A stretch of 41,036 nt of DNA from Albimonas sp051747505 (GCA_051747505.1 JBNJGE010000007.1:1-41036); one strand, 5' to 3'. Counted from the stretch's first letter, positions 25,806 to 34,068 are shown. Made by a program: numbers and translations. The notes: generated from the letters alone by a model not told the origin.

Positions 25806-26372
25806 TTACGCCGGGGCCGGGCCGAGATCCCGCAGGGGCGCCACGATCTCCCGCTCCGCGCCCATCAGCTCCACCAGCACGCGCGCCCGCTCTGCGTCCG
25901 GCATCTCCACCAGCGTCGCCAGCCGGTCGGCCAGGGCGCCGTCCAGGAAGCGCACGCGATCGCCGGGCTGCAGCATGCGGGAAACGTCGAAAGCGCCCGC
26001 CTCATCCGCGTTTTCCATCAGCGCCTCAACCAGGCTTTGCGGAGCGGGTTTGGGGCGTCCGTCCTCCATCACCAGCGCGCGCATGCCGTAGGTGGCGTTG
26101 AGCGGCCGCCAGCGGTCGCGCGCCGGATCGAAGCCGATGAAGATGTAGCGCGGGAACAGCGCCCGCAGGGCGCGTGTCCGCCCCGTGCGCGTGCGGATCT
26201 GTTTGCGAATGCGCGGCACGAAGACGCGATAGCCTTGCCGGTGGGCATGCCAGGCGGCGAACATCTCCTGGTGAGGCTTGGTCATGCCGGCATGCCAGCG
26301 CTGGCTGGGCTCCAGCTGCGCCTCTCGCGCGCCTCGGGCGCGGAAAGCCTCCAGCTCGGGATCGGGTTTCAT
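25806..26372 (-). CDS. NusG/RfaH-family transcription antitermination protein
   Basis: A 188-residue protein of the NusG family. The NGN domain is seen in WHAGMTKPHQEMFAAWHAHRQGYRVFVPRIRKQIRTRTGR and then ALFPRYIFIGFDPARDRWRPLNATYGMRALV; a KOW-like segment follows (MLQPGDRVRFLDGALADRLATLVEM). This matches RfaH-type paralogs, which bind RNA polymerase and help it through long polysaccharide operons. ATG at 26372 is preferred over 26399 because GGAG lies 6 bases ahead. It points away from the ligase-like gene and toward parD. A role for this island's own 20-kb operon is likely but inferred. Confidence 0.88.
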   Translation of the reverse strand: MKPDPELEAFRARGAREAQLEPSQRWHAGMTKPHQEMFAAWHAHRQGYRVFVPRIRKQIRTRTGRTRALRALFPRYIFIGFDPARDRWRPLNATYGMRALVMEDGRPKPAPQSLVEALMENADEAGAFDVSRMLQPGDRVRFLDGALADRLATLVEMPDAERARVLVELMGAEREIVAPLRDLGPAPA

Positions 26373-26570
26373 CACGCGCTCCCCCCATGAACCAATCATG
26401 GCTGCTCCCCGCCCTGCGGGCCGGGAAGCTCAAATCTGCCCGCCTTGAAGTCGTCCCAAGTCGGCGCGACGTAAGGCTCGATAAATCCTTTCCCTATCTC
26501 TAAAAGCCCGAGAGGGGCCGGACAAGGGTCGCGGCCCTCCGTCAGTTGCGTGCGTTGGGGGAGGACAGGC

Positions 26571-27995
26571 GTGCAGAAGAACGGCGAGGCAGGCGCCGAC
26601 GGTGTCCTGCAGGGGGCGATCGGCTGGACGGCCCTCTGGGCGGCGCTGCTCTCGGCGCTGATGCTGGGCGCCAACCGGCCCGTCTCCTGGATCCTGCTGG
26701 GAATGGTCGTGTTGGCGCTCTTCGCCGCGCAGACCGCGCTCGACCTCTTCTCCCGCCGCCCGCCCGCCAGGGGGACGGAGCGGCTCTGGCTGCCGGCGCT
26801 GCTCTATGTCGGGGTCGTGCTCTGGGGCCTGCTGCAGACGATCCCGGGCTGGGCGCCCGGAGGCTGGATCCACCCTGTCTGGGCCGGCTTGGAAGCGTTG
26901 CCGGGGCAGGACGGCGCGCCCACTGTCTCCGCCGACCCGGACCCAGGGCGGCACCACGTGATCCGGCTGGCCACCGATGGCGCGCTGTTCTGGATCATGA
27001 TCCAGGCGGGAGCGGAGGCGAAACGAGCGCGGGCCATGATCCGGGCCGTCGCCGTCTTCTCCGGTCTGCTTGCGGCCTACGGGCTGGCGGCGTGGTCCGC
27101 CGGCTCCAACCCGATCCTGGGCGAGGAGTACACGCGCGACGTCGTCCAGGCGAGCTTCGTCAACCGCAACAGCTACGCCACCTACGCGGCCTTCGGCGCG
27201 CTGGCCAACCTCGCCGCGCTCGCCATGTCGACGGGCCGCGACGCGGCCGCAGGAGAAGAGGCCGAGGACCCACGCCGCTCTCTTCGCGACATGCTGGAGG
27301 GCTTCTTCGAGGGCGGCTGGATCTTCGCGCTTGGAGCGCTGCTGTGCTTCTCCGCGGTGGTCCTCACCCAGTCGCGGGCAGGGGCGGCTGCTGCGCTGGC
27401 CGGCGTCGGGGTGTTCCTGGCCGCCTACCGCCGCAAGCGCGACCGGGAAGGCGCGGCGCTGATCGGCGCGGCGGTGGTGGTTCTGGGCTTCGTGACGCTG
27501 GCGCTCTCCTCGGGCCTCGCGGGCCGGCTGCTGACGGCGAAGAGCGAGAGCCTGCGCTTCGTGGTCTATCCCGAGATCTGGGATCAGGCGCTGGAGCGCC
27601 CTTGGCTCGGCCACGGACTCGGCGCCTTCCACGAGGTCTTCCGCGCCCGCGTGCCCTTCGAGGCTGCGTTCGGGGAGTGGGACCTCGCCCACAGCAGCTA
27701 TCTGGAGAACCTGTTCGAACTCGGCGCCCCCGCGGCGGCCGCCTTCTACGTGGCGCTGGGGTTGGTGGCCTGGCGGCTGCTGCGCGGCGTGCTGACGCGC
27801 CGGCGAAACCGCCTGCCGGCATGTCTGGCGCTGGGAATCACGGCTACCGCGGCCCTGCACAGCCTGATGGATTTCAGCCTGCAGATGCCGGCGGCGGCGG
27901 CGCTGTACGCTGCACTGGCCGGCATCGGATGGGCGCAGAGCTTTCCGCGTCGCCGTGCCAAGACGAGCGAAAAACCGTCAATCAGTTTGGACTGA
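26571..27995 (+). CDS. O-antigen-ligase/polymerase-like membrane protein
   Basis: A 474-residue polytopic membrane protein of the O-antigen ligase (Wzy_C) superfamily. About 10 hydrophobic segments flank a periplasmic loop, with FVNRNSYATYAAFG, LTQSRAGAAAALAG and, in the Wzy_C part, LGHGLGAFHEVFRA and HSSYLENLFELG near 350-385. Members either ligate or polymerise glycans, so this may be a second polymerase beside 14683-16080. GTG 26571 is chosen for GGGGGAGG six bases ahead. It is divergent from the RfaH-like gene, with a shared spacer of about 198 bases. Confidence 0.86.
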   Translation: MQKNGEAGADGVLQGAIGWTALWAALLSALMLGANRPVSWILLGMVVLALFAAQTALDLFSRRPPARGTERLWLPALLYVGVVLWGLLQTIPGWAPGGWIHPVWAGLEALPGQDGAPTVSADPDPGRHHVIRLATDGALFWIMIQAGAEAKRARAMIRAVAVFSGLLAAYGLAAWSAGSNPILGEEYTRDVVQASFVNRNSYATYAAFGALANLAALAMSTGRDAAAGEEAEDPRRSLRDMLEGFFEGGWIFALGALLCFSAVVLTQSRAGAAAALAGVGVFLAAYRRKRDREGAALIGAAVVVLGFVTLALSSGLAGRLLTAKSESLRFVVYPEIWDQALERPWLGHGLGAFHEVFRARVPFEAAFGEWDLAHSSYLENLFELGAPAAAAFYVALGLVAWRLLRGVLTRRRNRLPACLALGITATAALHSLMDFSLQMPAAAALYAALAGIGWAQSFPRRRAKTSEKPSISLD

Positions 27996-28002
27996 CGGTT
28001 TT
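27971..28002. terminator. Bidirectional terminator
   Basis: A 10-bp stem (AAAACCGTCA at 27971-27980 pairing with 27993-28002) gives a T-run on both strands. It overlaps the 3' ends of the ligase-like gene and the small gene on the other strand, which end toward each other. Confidence 0.8.
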
Positions 28003-28167
28003 CTCCAGTTCGACCCGGCGGTCCACCAGACTGAAGGTGAACACGAACGGGCTGTTGCCGAAGGTGAAAGAGCCGATCAGCGGAAAGGCCTTCGCGCCGT
28101 GCCCGACCGAACCCGCCAGAAGGAGGCTCACGGCCACCGCGGCAAAAATGTGCTTGGCCTGCTTCAT
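27982..28167 (-). CDS. Small exported protein, unknown
   Basis: A 61-residue protein with a clear signal peptide: KQAKH at the N terminus, a hydrophobic core AVAVSLLLAGSV, and a cleavage-like AKA at about 25-27. The mature part of about 35 residues has hydrophobic beta-like pattern (FPLIGSFTFGNSPFVFTFSLVDRRVELEK). GGGAGA lies 5-7 bases before the ATG. No family is recognised. It converges with the ligase-like gene and overlaps the bidirectional terminator. Confidence 0.6.
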   Translation of the reverse strand: MKQAKHIFAAVAVSLLLAGSVGHGAKAFPLIGSFTFGNSPFVFTFSLVDRRVELEKTVSPN

Positions 28168-28214
28168 GCCAATCTCCCTTTCCCCAACTACCGTCGGATC
28201 CTAGGAATGAGGCC

Positions 28215-28844
28215 ATGAAAAGTCAATCGAACCGCGGTCTGGCGGCGCTGCGTCTGGCGCTGCTGGGCGCCGCCTCCACTGCCTTCGCGCTTAACCTGGC
28301 CGCCTCTCCGGCGGGTAATCCCGAGATGCGGGAGAGCGGGCCTTATGGTGACTGGCGCTTGGCACCTGGCGCGAGCTTTTATGATGCCGGCAATTATCTT
28401 TTCGAAATGGGCTTCGCCCATATCGCTGCCGCCGCATCCGCCCACATGGCCCGACGCGCTGGCGAGCCCTCGATCTCGCCCGAGGGGCAAGCCGGAATTC
28501 CCGAAGCGCGCGCTCTGATCCGCGAGTCGGTCGAACGCAGCCCCGCCGACGCCCGCAGCTGGGCGGCGCTCGCCTTGGCCGCGTCGTTGGAGAGGGACGG
28601 CGACACGCTCGAGGCTGCTCTCAGGCGGTCATGGAAGCTGGCCCCGAACAATGCCTTCATTTCCGGGATACGGCTGATGGCGATCGTGCCCGTGCAGCCC
28701 TCGGCGCTTGACGAGGAGGCGACGGAGGCCGTGCTACGGGATCTGCGCATGGCGCGGGCAAGACAGTCGGAGAACGTCGAGCGCCTGATCGAGATCGCCC
28801 CGGTGCTGCAGGCGCTGGAAGGTCGCGACGCGGCGCAGCCCTGA
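28215..28844 (+). CDS. Exported TPR-like protein, unknown
   Basis: A 209-residue protein with an N-terminal hydrophobic segment (about 10-30, signal peptide or anchor) and a soluble part with helical-repeat character: ARALIRESVERSPADARSWAALALAASLE, then a second helix pair near LEAALRRSWKLAPNNAF, resembling one or two TPR units. No enzyme motif is seen. It starts 47 bases from the small gene on the other strand. Its position among late polysaccharide genes hints at an accessory role. Confidence 0.7.
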   Translation: MKSQSNRGLAALRLALLGAASTAFALNLAASPAGNPEMRESGPYGDWRLAPGASFYDAGNYLFEMGFAHIAAAASAHMARRAGEPSISPEGQAGIPEARALIRESVERSPADARSWAALALAASLERDGDTLEAALRRSWKLAPNNAFISGIRLMAIVPVQPSALDEEATEAVLRDLRMARARQSENVERLIEIAPVLQALEGRDAAQP

Positions 28845-28873
28845 CTTACGCCGGACCGCGCCGCACCATCATC

Positions 28874-29491
28874 TCAACCCGCCCGGCGGCGACGCCGAAC
28901 GAGCGCGAAGACGCCCACGCCGGAGGCGAGCAGCGGCAGCGCGGCCGGAACCGGCACCGGCTGGGTCTCCAGCCGGGTGAGGCCGCCCTCGGTGGCAAAA
29001 TACGGAGTATCGGAGTTCTGCGGGAAGTAGTAGGAGCCGAGGGGCCCCGGCGCGAAGTCCGACTTCCTCAGCACAAAGTTTAGATGGAAGAAGTCGCCGC
29101 TTGTGGCGCCGATCGAGTTGGTCGTGCCCTCGATGAAAATGTGCGCCAGGGTCGGGTCCAGGGTCGAGCCGTTGTTGTAGTACGGCTGCACCTCCACGCG
29201 CGTGTTGCTCGTGTTGTAGGTCGCCGTCCGGGAATCGCCCGGAAACTCGACCGTCAGGTCGACGAGGAACGGGACGATACCCGTCTCCGCCTCGTCCAGA
29301 TCAGCCCTGAAGATGAAGTCTCCGGTGATCGGTTCCGCGGCGGGGCCGGCCACGGGCGTTGAGGCGTCCGTCTGATACGACATCGCGACGAAGCCGACCG
29401 AGAAATCAGTAACAGGCGTGGCCATCGCCGCGCCGGCGGCCGAAAGCGCGATTGCAGCGCCCGCCACAGCGGACAGCATGGGTCTGAACAT
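28874..29491 (-). CDS. VPLPA/PEP-CTERM-type exported protein
   Basis: A 205-residue secreted protein: signal peptide (AGAAIALSAAGAAMA at about 9-23), a beta-rich body, and a C-terminal sorting tail of the PEP-CTERM kind: VPVPAALPLLASG, a hydrophobic stretch, then RRRRR. In bacteria with exosortases such tails are cut and the protein is handled with the exopolysaccharide. No exosortase (xrt/epsH-like) gene lies in this window. ATG 29491 is chosen because GGGGG lies five bases ahead. Confidence 0.82.
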   Translation of the reverse strand: MFRPMLSAVAGAAIALSAAGAAMATPVTDFSVGFVAMSYQTDASTPVAGPAAEPITGDFIFRADLDEAETGIVPFLVDLTVEFPGDSRTATYNTSNTRVEVQPYYNNGSTLDPTLAHIFIEGTTNSIGATSGDFFHLNFVLRKSDFAPGPLGSYYFPQNSDTPYFATEGGLTRLETQPVPVPAALPLLASGVGVFALVRRRRRAG

Positions 29492-29528
29492 TGGATCCCC
29501 CGCGGACATTCCAATTGCGAAAACACAC

Positions 29529-31058
29529 TCACATGATTGCTAATATTTGAAACTTGCCCGCGTCAAGGGATGGCCCCGGGTTTCGTTCATCGAGAGGCGG
29601 GCGGGCCACGATCACCGAGGCCCCGTCCTGCTGGACGGAGGGCACATGGCCCTTCCAGCCGTTGTTGGTCGCCACCGCGGACTCGTTCCGCTCGATCTCC
29701 TTGGCCCGGACCCCGTTGTGGTAGCCCACGAGGATCCCCACTCCCCCGCTCTCCTCAGACGAGAGCTTGGCCAGGGTCTCGTTCGTGGCCGGATCCAGCT
29801 TCCGGAAGGCGTAGAGCGTGGTCAGCCGGTCGATCGCCTCGATGAGCTCCGGGGTCACGTCCTTCGGCGCCGGGCGCCCATCCTCGTCGAACAGGTGGGC
29901 GATGGCCTTGGCGTTGCGCAACGGGTTGGTGGAGGTGACCCGGCGGTTGACCATGTACTCGGCCAGGACCTCGGCCTTCGCCCGGTAGGCCTGGGCGTGC
30001 TGCCGGCCCAGCGGGATCTGGAGCAGCGCCTCCTCCGCCTCCAGGATCCTGTTGTCCGCCTGGCTCGGGTCCGCCAGCAGGTCCAGCGCCCCGTCCCGAC
30101 CCAGGGCGAGGATGTCCGCCCGGCCCAGGCCCATGAACAGGTGCTTCCACTCCGTGTCGCTGAGCTTGCGGGAGAAGTGGCCGGCCAGGGTCTTGGGGAT
30201 GATCTCCCGGAAGTGCTGCCGGATGGAGTCGATCTCCGACTTCACCGGGTTGATCAGCCGCATCAGCAGCGTGTTGTCCCCGTCCATGCCCTTCAGGTCG
30301 TTGACGAGCGAGCGCAGGGTGTTCAGCCGGGGGTGGGCGTTCATCAGCTTGGTCACCCACTGGGCCGAAGCCTCGGCGGTGTCGGCGTTGGCGATCGAGG
30401 TCACCAGCTCCGCAGCGCCCCAGGCGGACTCCACGCGCCGGCTGCCCCGGTCCGCAGCGGCCTTGCGCGCCGCCCCAATGCGGTCCACGGCAGCCTTCAC
30501 GCCCTTGCCGGCCTTCTCCGCGACGTAGTCGTTCGCCGGATCCAGGACCCGGAACATATTGGCGGTGGCCAGCCAGCGCCGGTCCCCTTCCACCTCGGAG
30601 AGCGCGTCGGCCAGCTGGTCGAGCTGCCGACCCACGTCCCGGGGCCGCCGGCGGCGGGAGATCGAGAGCCGGGTGAGCAGGTTCACGACCGCTTCCATCA
30701 GCCAGGTGACCGCTCCGTCGACGGAGTCCGCCGGGGTCTCGGCCACCTTCGGCGCCGGGGTGTTCTGCAGGGCCGTCCGCAGACCGTCGTCCACCTGGCT
30801 GAGGGCCATGAAGGTGGCGATCAGGTCGGTCTTGCCCTCCGCGTCCCGGCGGGTCTCGGACAGGGCCTCGAGCTTGCGCTGCGCGATGTCCCGGTCGGCC
30901 TGGCTGTGGGCGGCCGGGTTCTCGGGGTCCTCCAGCAGGGCGTCGGCCTTCAAGGTCTTCAGGACATGCCCGTAGAGCCGGTTGGCCTCGGCCAGCGTCG
31001 AGGTGTCGAGCTTCATCCCCGAGCTCAGAGCCAGGTGGATCGACTTGAAGGCCTGCAC
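29529..31058 (-). pseudogene. Fragment of a large phage/plasmid-type protein
   Basis: A 509-codon open frame with no good start: it is entered from an in-frame stop at 31116 and its first usable codon is GTG 31058 without a ribosome site. The protein is helical and charged with no signal peptide. Stretches such as RLTTLYAFRKLDPATNETLAKL and NNGWKGHVPS recall the long multi-domain proteins of phages and plasmids, but I cannot name a domain. Both ends look cut: the C terminus runs off beside the PEP-CTERM-type gene. Probably a truncated remnant; function unknown. Confidence 0.5.
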
Positions 31059-31178
31059 CTGGCGCGGGGTCCCTGCACTCCCCCTGAACTCTGCTCCGTC
31101 TCGGGGGTTGGGCGCTCAGCCTCGACCCCGTCGCAGTCACGTCAACGTGGAGTTGCGAAGGCGCCTTTTAGGGGTTTC

Positions 31179-31280
31179 TTAGGCTCCCGAGCAGCCACTC
31201 GACACGGCGTCCATGTCTAAACTTGCGCCTTCGAGAAGGCTCGCGTCGCCGTGTTGCTCGATGGAGTCGGCATGGATCAT
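31179..31280 (-). pseudogene. Doc/Fic-type toxin remnant
   Basis: Overlapping the antitoxin stop (ATGA) begins MIHADSIEQHGDASLLEGASL, with TVIEIL readable in the same frame upstream. This resembles the N terminus of Doc-type toxins (pattern L-x-IHAxxIExxGG-x-GLxxxxxLxxA). The frame ends after 33 codons; the catalytic Fic motif HPFxxGN is absent. Only the start of the toxin remains. Confidence 0.65.
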
Positions 31281-31540
31281 GAGGATTTCGATGACGGTGA
31301 GGCGGTCCCTTGCTCAGCGAGCTTCGTGTAGAGATCTTTGAATCTGTCGTGGCTGGCCCGATACGCGCCCATGACACGGGCCCGCGGACGCGCCTGCTTG
31401 CGCTTGTCGATGAGATCGGCAAGCGCCTCATCAACAAGCGTCTGAAGCTGTCGTCCCTCGGCCTTCGCGAGGCTGCGCAGGGTCGCAAGCATCTCGGCGT
31501 TCACCTGGGTCGTAAACTTTTGACGGGTAGCTTTGGTCAC
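31277..31540 (-). CDS. Antitoxin of a Doc-type module (RHH-like)
   Basis: An 87-residue protein with an N-terminal ribbon-helix-helix-like part (RQKFTTQVNAEMLATLRSLAKAEGRQLQTLVDEALADLIDKRK) and a C-terminal toxin-neutralising stretch (MGAYRASHDRFKDLYTKLAE). It resembles antitoxins paired with Doc/Fic-type toxins. The toxin behind it is only a stub. The first ATG at 31540 is the sole reasonable start. Confidence 0.75.
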   Translation of the reverse strand: MTKATRQKFTTQVNAEMLATLRSLAKAEGRQLQTLVDEALADLIDKRKQARPRARVMGAYRASHDRFKDLYTKLAEQGTASPSSKSS

Positions 31541-31663
31541 TGCGCGGCTTCCTTTTCATGACAGCGTATCATGAAGCATCGTGGATCATCGGCTTCCGCC
31601 TCGACGGATGAGGTGAATCGAGAAGGGCCCGCCCAGGGGGCAGCGCCCGCTGCCTCCCCTGCC

Positions 31664-31793
31664 TTTTAGGAGTTGAACTTTTCCGCACCGCCCCGGGGCG
31701 CGCCGCCTCATCCCGATCTTCGCCCGAGGGCCGGCCTTGTGAGGGGCGGCGAGGGCCTGTCAGTCCGTCGATCCATTCGTTCAACTCCTAAAA
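31664..31793. repeat. 130-bp unit bounded by 15-bp inverted repeats
   Basis: TTTTAGGAGTTGAAC at 31664-31678 is an exact inverted match to GTTCAACTCCTAAAA at 31779-31793, 100 bases apart. The interior is GC-rich without a gene. It could be a miniature inverted-repeat element or a long RNA hairpin. The rest of 31541-32007 holds no gene I can support. Confidence 0.55.
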
Positions 31794-32007
31794 CCTGGAT
31801 CGGGAAAAGCTACGTTGTTCGGCAAAGGACCACCTAAAACCCCCGCGGCGCTCAGCGACGCCCGGAATCGCTCCTGCGGCAGGGCGGGGTTGGCGCAGCG
31901 GAAGCGGACGGTCCTTGATCGCTGGCACATTCCACGACCTTGTTTCAGCGACGTTGTGTGTGTAGTATTTTACACATGATAACCGCCCTCCAATCCATGG
32001 GTGACGC

Positions 32008-32247
32008 ATGACCAGAGGCATCGCCAAGAAGCGCACCAACGTCTCGCTGGACGCCGAGCTTCTTGACGAGGCCCGGCGGTTGGACCTGAACGTCTCATCC
32101 ATCACGGAGGCGGCGCTCGAAGTCGCAGTCCGTGAGGTCCGTGCCCGACGCTGGGCCGAGGAGAACGCGCAGGCCCTCGCCCAACGCGCCGAGTGGATCG
32201 AGCGGAATGGCCTGCCTCTCGCGAAGTGGCAGACTTGGAAGCCCTGA
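32008..32247 (+). CDS. ccdA: CcdA-family antitoxin
   Basis: A 79-residue antitoxin: ribbon-helix-helix N terminus (KKRTNVSLDAELLDEARRLDLNVSSITEAALEVAV) and a C-terminal CcdB-binding part ending WIERNGLPLAKW, the hallmark of CcdA. It precedes ccdB. Its product is a repressor and antidote of a DNA-gyrase poison. Confidence 0.9.
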   Translation: MTRGIAKKRTNVSLDAELLDEARRLDLNVSSITEAALEVAVREVRARRWAEENAQALAQRAEWIERNGLPLAKWQTWKP

Positions 32248-32249
32248 GC

Positions 32250-32546
32250 TTGGCCCAATTCCTAGTCTATCGCCTTCCGGATGGCGGGCTCGTCCTCGAC
32301 CTGCAGTCGGACCTTGTCGACACTCCGTCCCGCGTGGCGGCTCCGCTCTTGCCGGAGGATGGCGGTCCGCCGCCCCTCTCGCGACTGGAGCCCATCCTCG
32401 AGATCGCTGGGCGTCGTTTCGCGTTGCATGCGGGCGAGATGGCGGCGATCCCGGCGGCGCTTGTATCCGGCCAGCCCGTTGCCGATCTCCGGGCTGAGGA
32501 CTACGCCATCCGGCGGGCCCTCGACATGCTCTTCAGCGGCTTCTGA
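32250..32546 (+). CDS. ccdB: CcdB-family toxin
   Basis: A toxin of about 98 residues that in relatives poisons DNA gyrase. LAQFLVYRLPDGGLVLDLQSDLVDTPSRVAAPLL and LEPILEIAGRRFALHAGEMAAIP follow the CcdB pattern, and it ends with LDMLFSGF. The start is taken as TTG 32250, two bases after ccdA, giving the family N terminus; GTG 32226, overlapping ccdA, is possible. The E. coli Trp-Gly-Ile end is Ser-Gly-Phe here; homologs vary at the Trp. It appears intact. Confidence 0.85.
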   Translation: MAQFLVYRLPDGGLVLDLQSDLVDTPSRVAAPLLPEDGGPPPLSRLEPILEIAGRRFALHAGEMAAIPAALVSGQPVADLRAEDYAIRRALDMLFSGF

Positions 32547-32639
32547 AACCGCGAGGACTCCCCTCCGTCGGCTCCTTCGCCGCTTGGCTTGCGCCCGCGG
32601 CCTTCGCGGCCCGGTGCTCGCGCACGGCATCTTCATCGG

Positions 32640-33158
32640 TCACGACGGGTCGAGCCCCAGCGCTTCTCGCAGGCGCGCGTTGGCGCGGGTCTGCCATCCC
32701 CGCCCGTCCGCCTTCAGCGCCTCGATCACGTCCGGATCGAGATGCAGGGTGACGCGCCGTTTCCGGGCGGACGCCGGCAATGGCGGCCGGCCCGGACGGG
32801 CGAGCCGCCGGAATTCCGGCGTGTCCCTGGCCGGCCGGGCCCGGTCGAACATCTCTTCGGTCCACTCCGGGTTCTCAGGATCGTGCGCCAAACCTGGCCT
32901 CCTCTCGTCGATTGGCCTTACGCGGCTGATGACGCGGAAACGATCGCTGCGCGGCGTGATGACCGCCACGTGCAGCCGGTAGTCGATCCGCCCCATCACC
33001 AGGAAGCGGGCCTCGCCGTAGTCTTTCCGGTCGTCCCGCAAGACCAGAGCGGTTTCCCAGTCGAGTCTGGCGATGTCGGCGAAGTCCGCCTTGTGCCGGG
33101 AAAGGTTCGCTTCGCGCTTCGCCTCATCCCACTCGAATTCGTCCGCCCCGATCATCAA
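32640..33158 (-). CDS. BrnT toxin and BrnA antitoxin fused in one frame
   Basis: A 172-codon frame that contains BrnT (FEWDEAKREANLSRHKADFADIARLDWE through RFRVISR) followed, without a stop, by BrnA (DPENPEWTEEMFDRARPARDTPEF, then the RHH KRRVTLHLDPDVIEALKADGRGWQTRANARLREAL). BrnT and BrnA are normally separate neighbouring genes. In the next frame the usual BrnT end RKANRREEARF followed by a stop can be read just after the shift point (about 32930-32950), so a one-base change likely joined the two. BrnT is a ribonuclease and BrnA its neutraliser and repressor; whether the fusion is active is unknown. A sequencing error is an alternative. Confidence 0.82.
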   Translation of the reverse strand: MMIGADEFEWDEAKREANLSRHKADFADIARLDWETALVLRDDRKDYGEARFLVMGRIDYRLHVAVITPRSDRFRVISRVRPIDERRPGLAHDPENPEWTEEMFDRARPARDTPEFRRLARPGRPPLPASARKRRVTLHLDPDVIEALKADGRGWQTRANARLREALGLDPS

Positions 33159-33366
33159 TCAGGAGATATGCGGCGTCTTTTCGGGCGTCAATAAATGTAT
33201 GCATAAAAACTTCGGTTAGGATCGCTATCCGAAGGCGCCCCGGCGGTTGGCGGAGCTGAAGGGCAGGGCGGCCAGCATTCCCAACCAGGGCATACGCATC
33301 GACGCGCTCGCCCTTCCGGAGGCCGTGTCGCACTCTTCCACACAGGCCGTTTGCCTGAAGGAGGCT

Positions 33367-34068
33367 TCAGTCGACGGCGTAGACCGTTCCAGCCTCCGGG
33401 CCGTCGAGGCGCTTGACGTAGTTCACGCGCTCGCCGTTCCAGTGATAGCTGTAATGCCCGGCCTGCGCCGGGATCGTGACAACGTCGGGGTAGAAGACGC
33501 CGATGCAGCCGCCTCCGGGCTGCCGGACGCTCGGGTAGGTCAGGCCATCCGATCCCGCGAGCCGGAGGCGGCGGCCGACTGCCTGAGCGATCGCATGGTC
33601 GTCGGGATCAAGCGCATCGGGCATCTCCCCGACATCGTGCAGCGCCCTGTCGATGCTTCCCGCCAGCAGGCGGAAGTCCGAAGTCCAGCCTGGCTCCTGA
33701 TCCGTCGCCGCCATGGTGCGCCCGTGGTGGTGCATGGTTTCAGCGAGAGCGACCTCTTCGCTGTCTCCCGCGTAATACGCCCCGTAGCTTCCGTCGCTGA
33801 AGCGCGACGGCCGCAGTTTCGAGGCGTGCACGAACGGGGCCATCACCCAGCTGGCGCCGGGGCCGCCGACGCGCCGATCCAGGGGCACGAGCGAAAGGTC
33901 GCCGACGGCGAGATTGACGCGGGGGTTGGCCTTGGCTTCCGCCGAGGCCACCGCCTCCCAATCCGCCGGGTCGGCGATGTCTTCGAACAGATCGATCGCC
34001 GGGAAGATGGAGCGGATGATGCGATAGGTCTGCGGCCAGCAAATGCGTCTGAGCGGCGACGTCACCAT
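33367..34068 (-). CDS. RES-domain toxin
   Basis: A 233-residue RES-domain protein, the toxin of Xre-RES modules; characterised members degrade or transfer from NAD. RES motifs seen are YRIIRSIFP near the start, GSYGAYYAGDSEEVALAETMHHH near 96-118 and SDGLTYPSVRQPGG later. The ATG lies inside the antitoxin end (ATGGTGA overlap), the usual coupling. It appears full length. Confidence 0.9.
   Translation of the reverse strand: MVTSPLRRICWPQTYRIIRSIFPAIDLFEDIADPADWEAVASAEAKANPRVNLAVGDLSLVPLDRRVGGPGASWVMAPFVHASKLRPSRFSDGSYGAYYAGDSEEVALAETMHHHGRTMAATDQEPGWTSDFRLLAGSIDRALHDVGEMPDALDPDDHAIAQAVGRRLRLAGSDGLTYPSVRQPGGGCIGVFYPDVVTIPAQAGHYSYHWNGERVNYVKRLDGPEAGTVYAVD

Noticed and set aside
29547..31220. 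557-codon plus-strand frame
   Set aside because: It mirrors the minus-strand frame at 29529-31058 and shows low-complexity composition (Arg, Gly, Val, Leu, Gln rich) typical of a shadow.
33124..33333. Small minus-strand frame (69 codons) between the BrnT and RES genes
   Set aside because: The central MHTFIDARKDAAYLLIDD stretch looks protein-like, but length, start and overlap with the BrnT start do not support a real gene.
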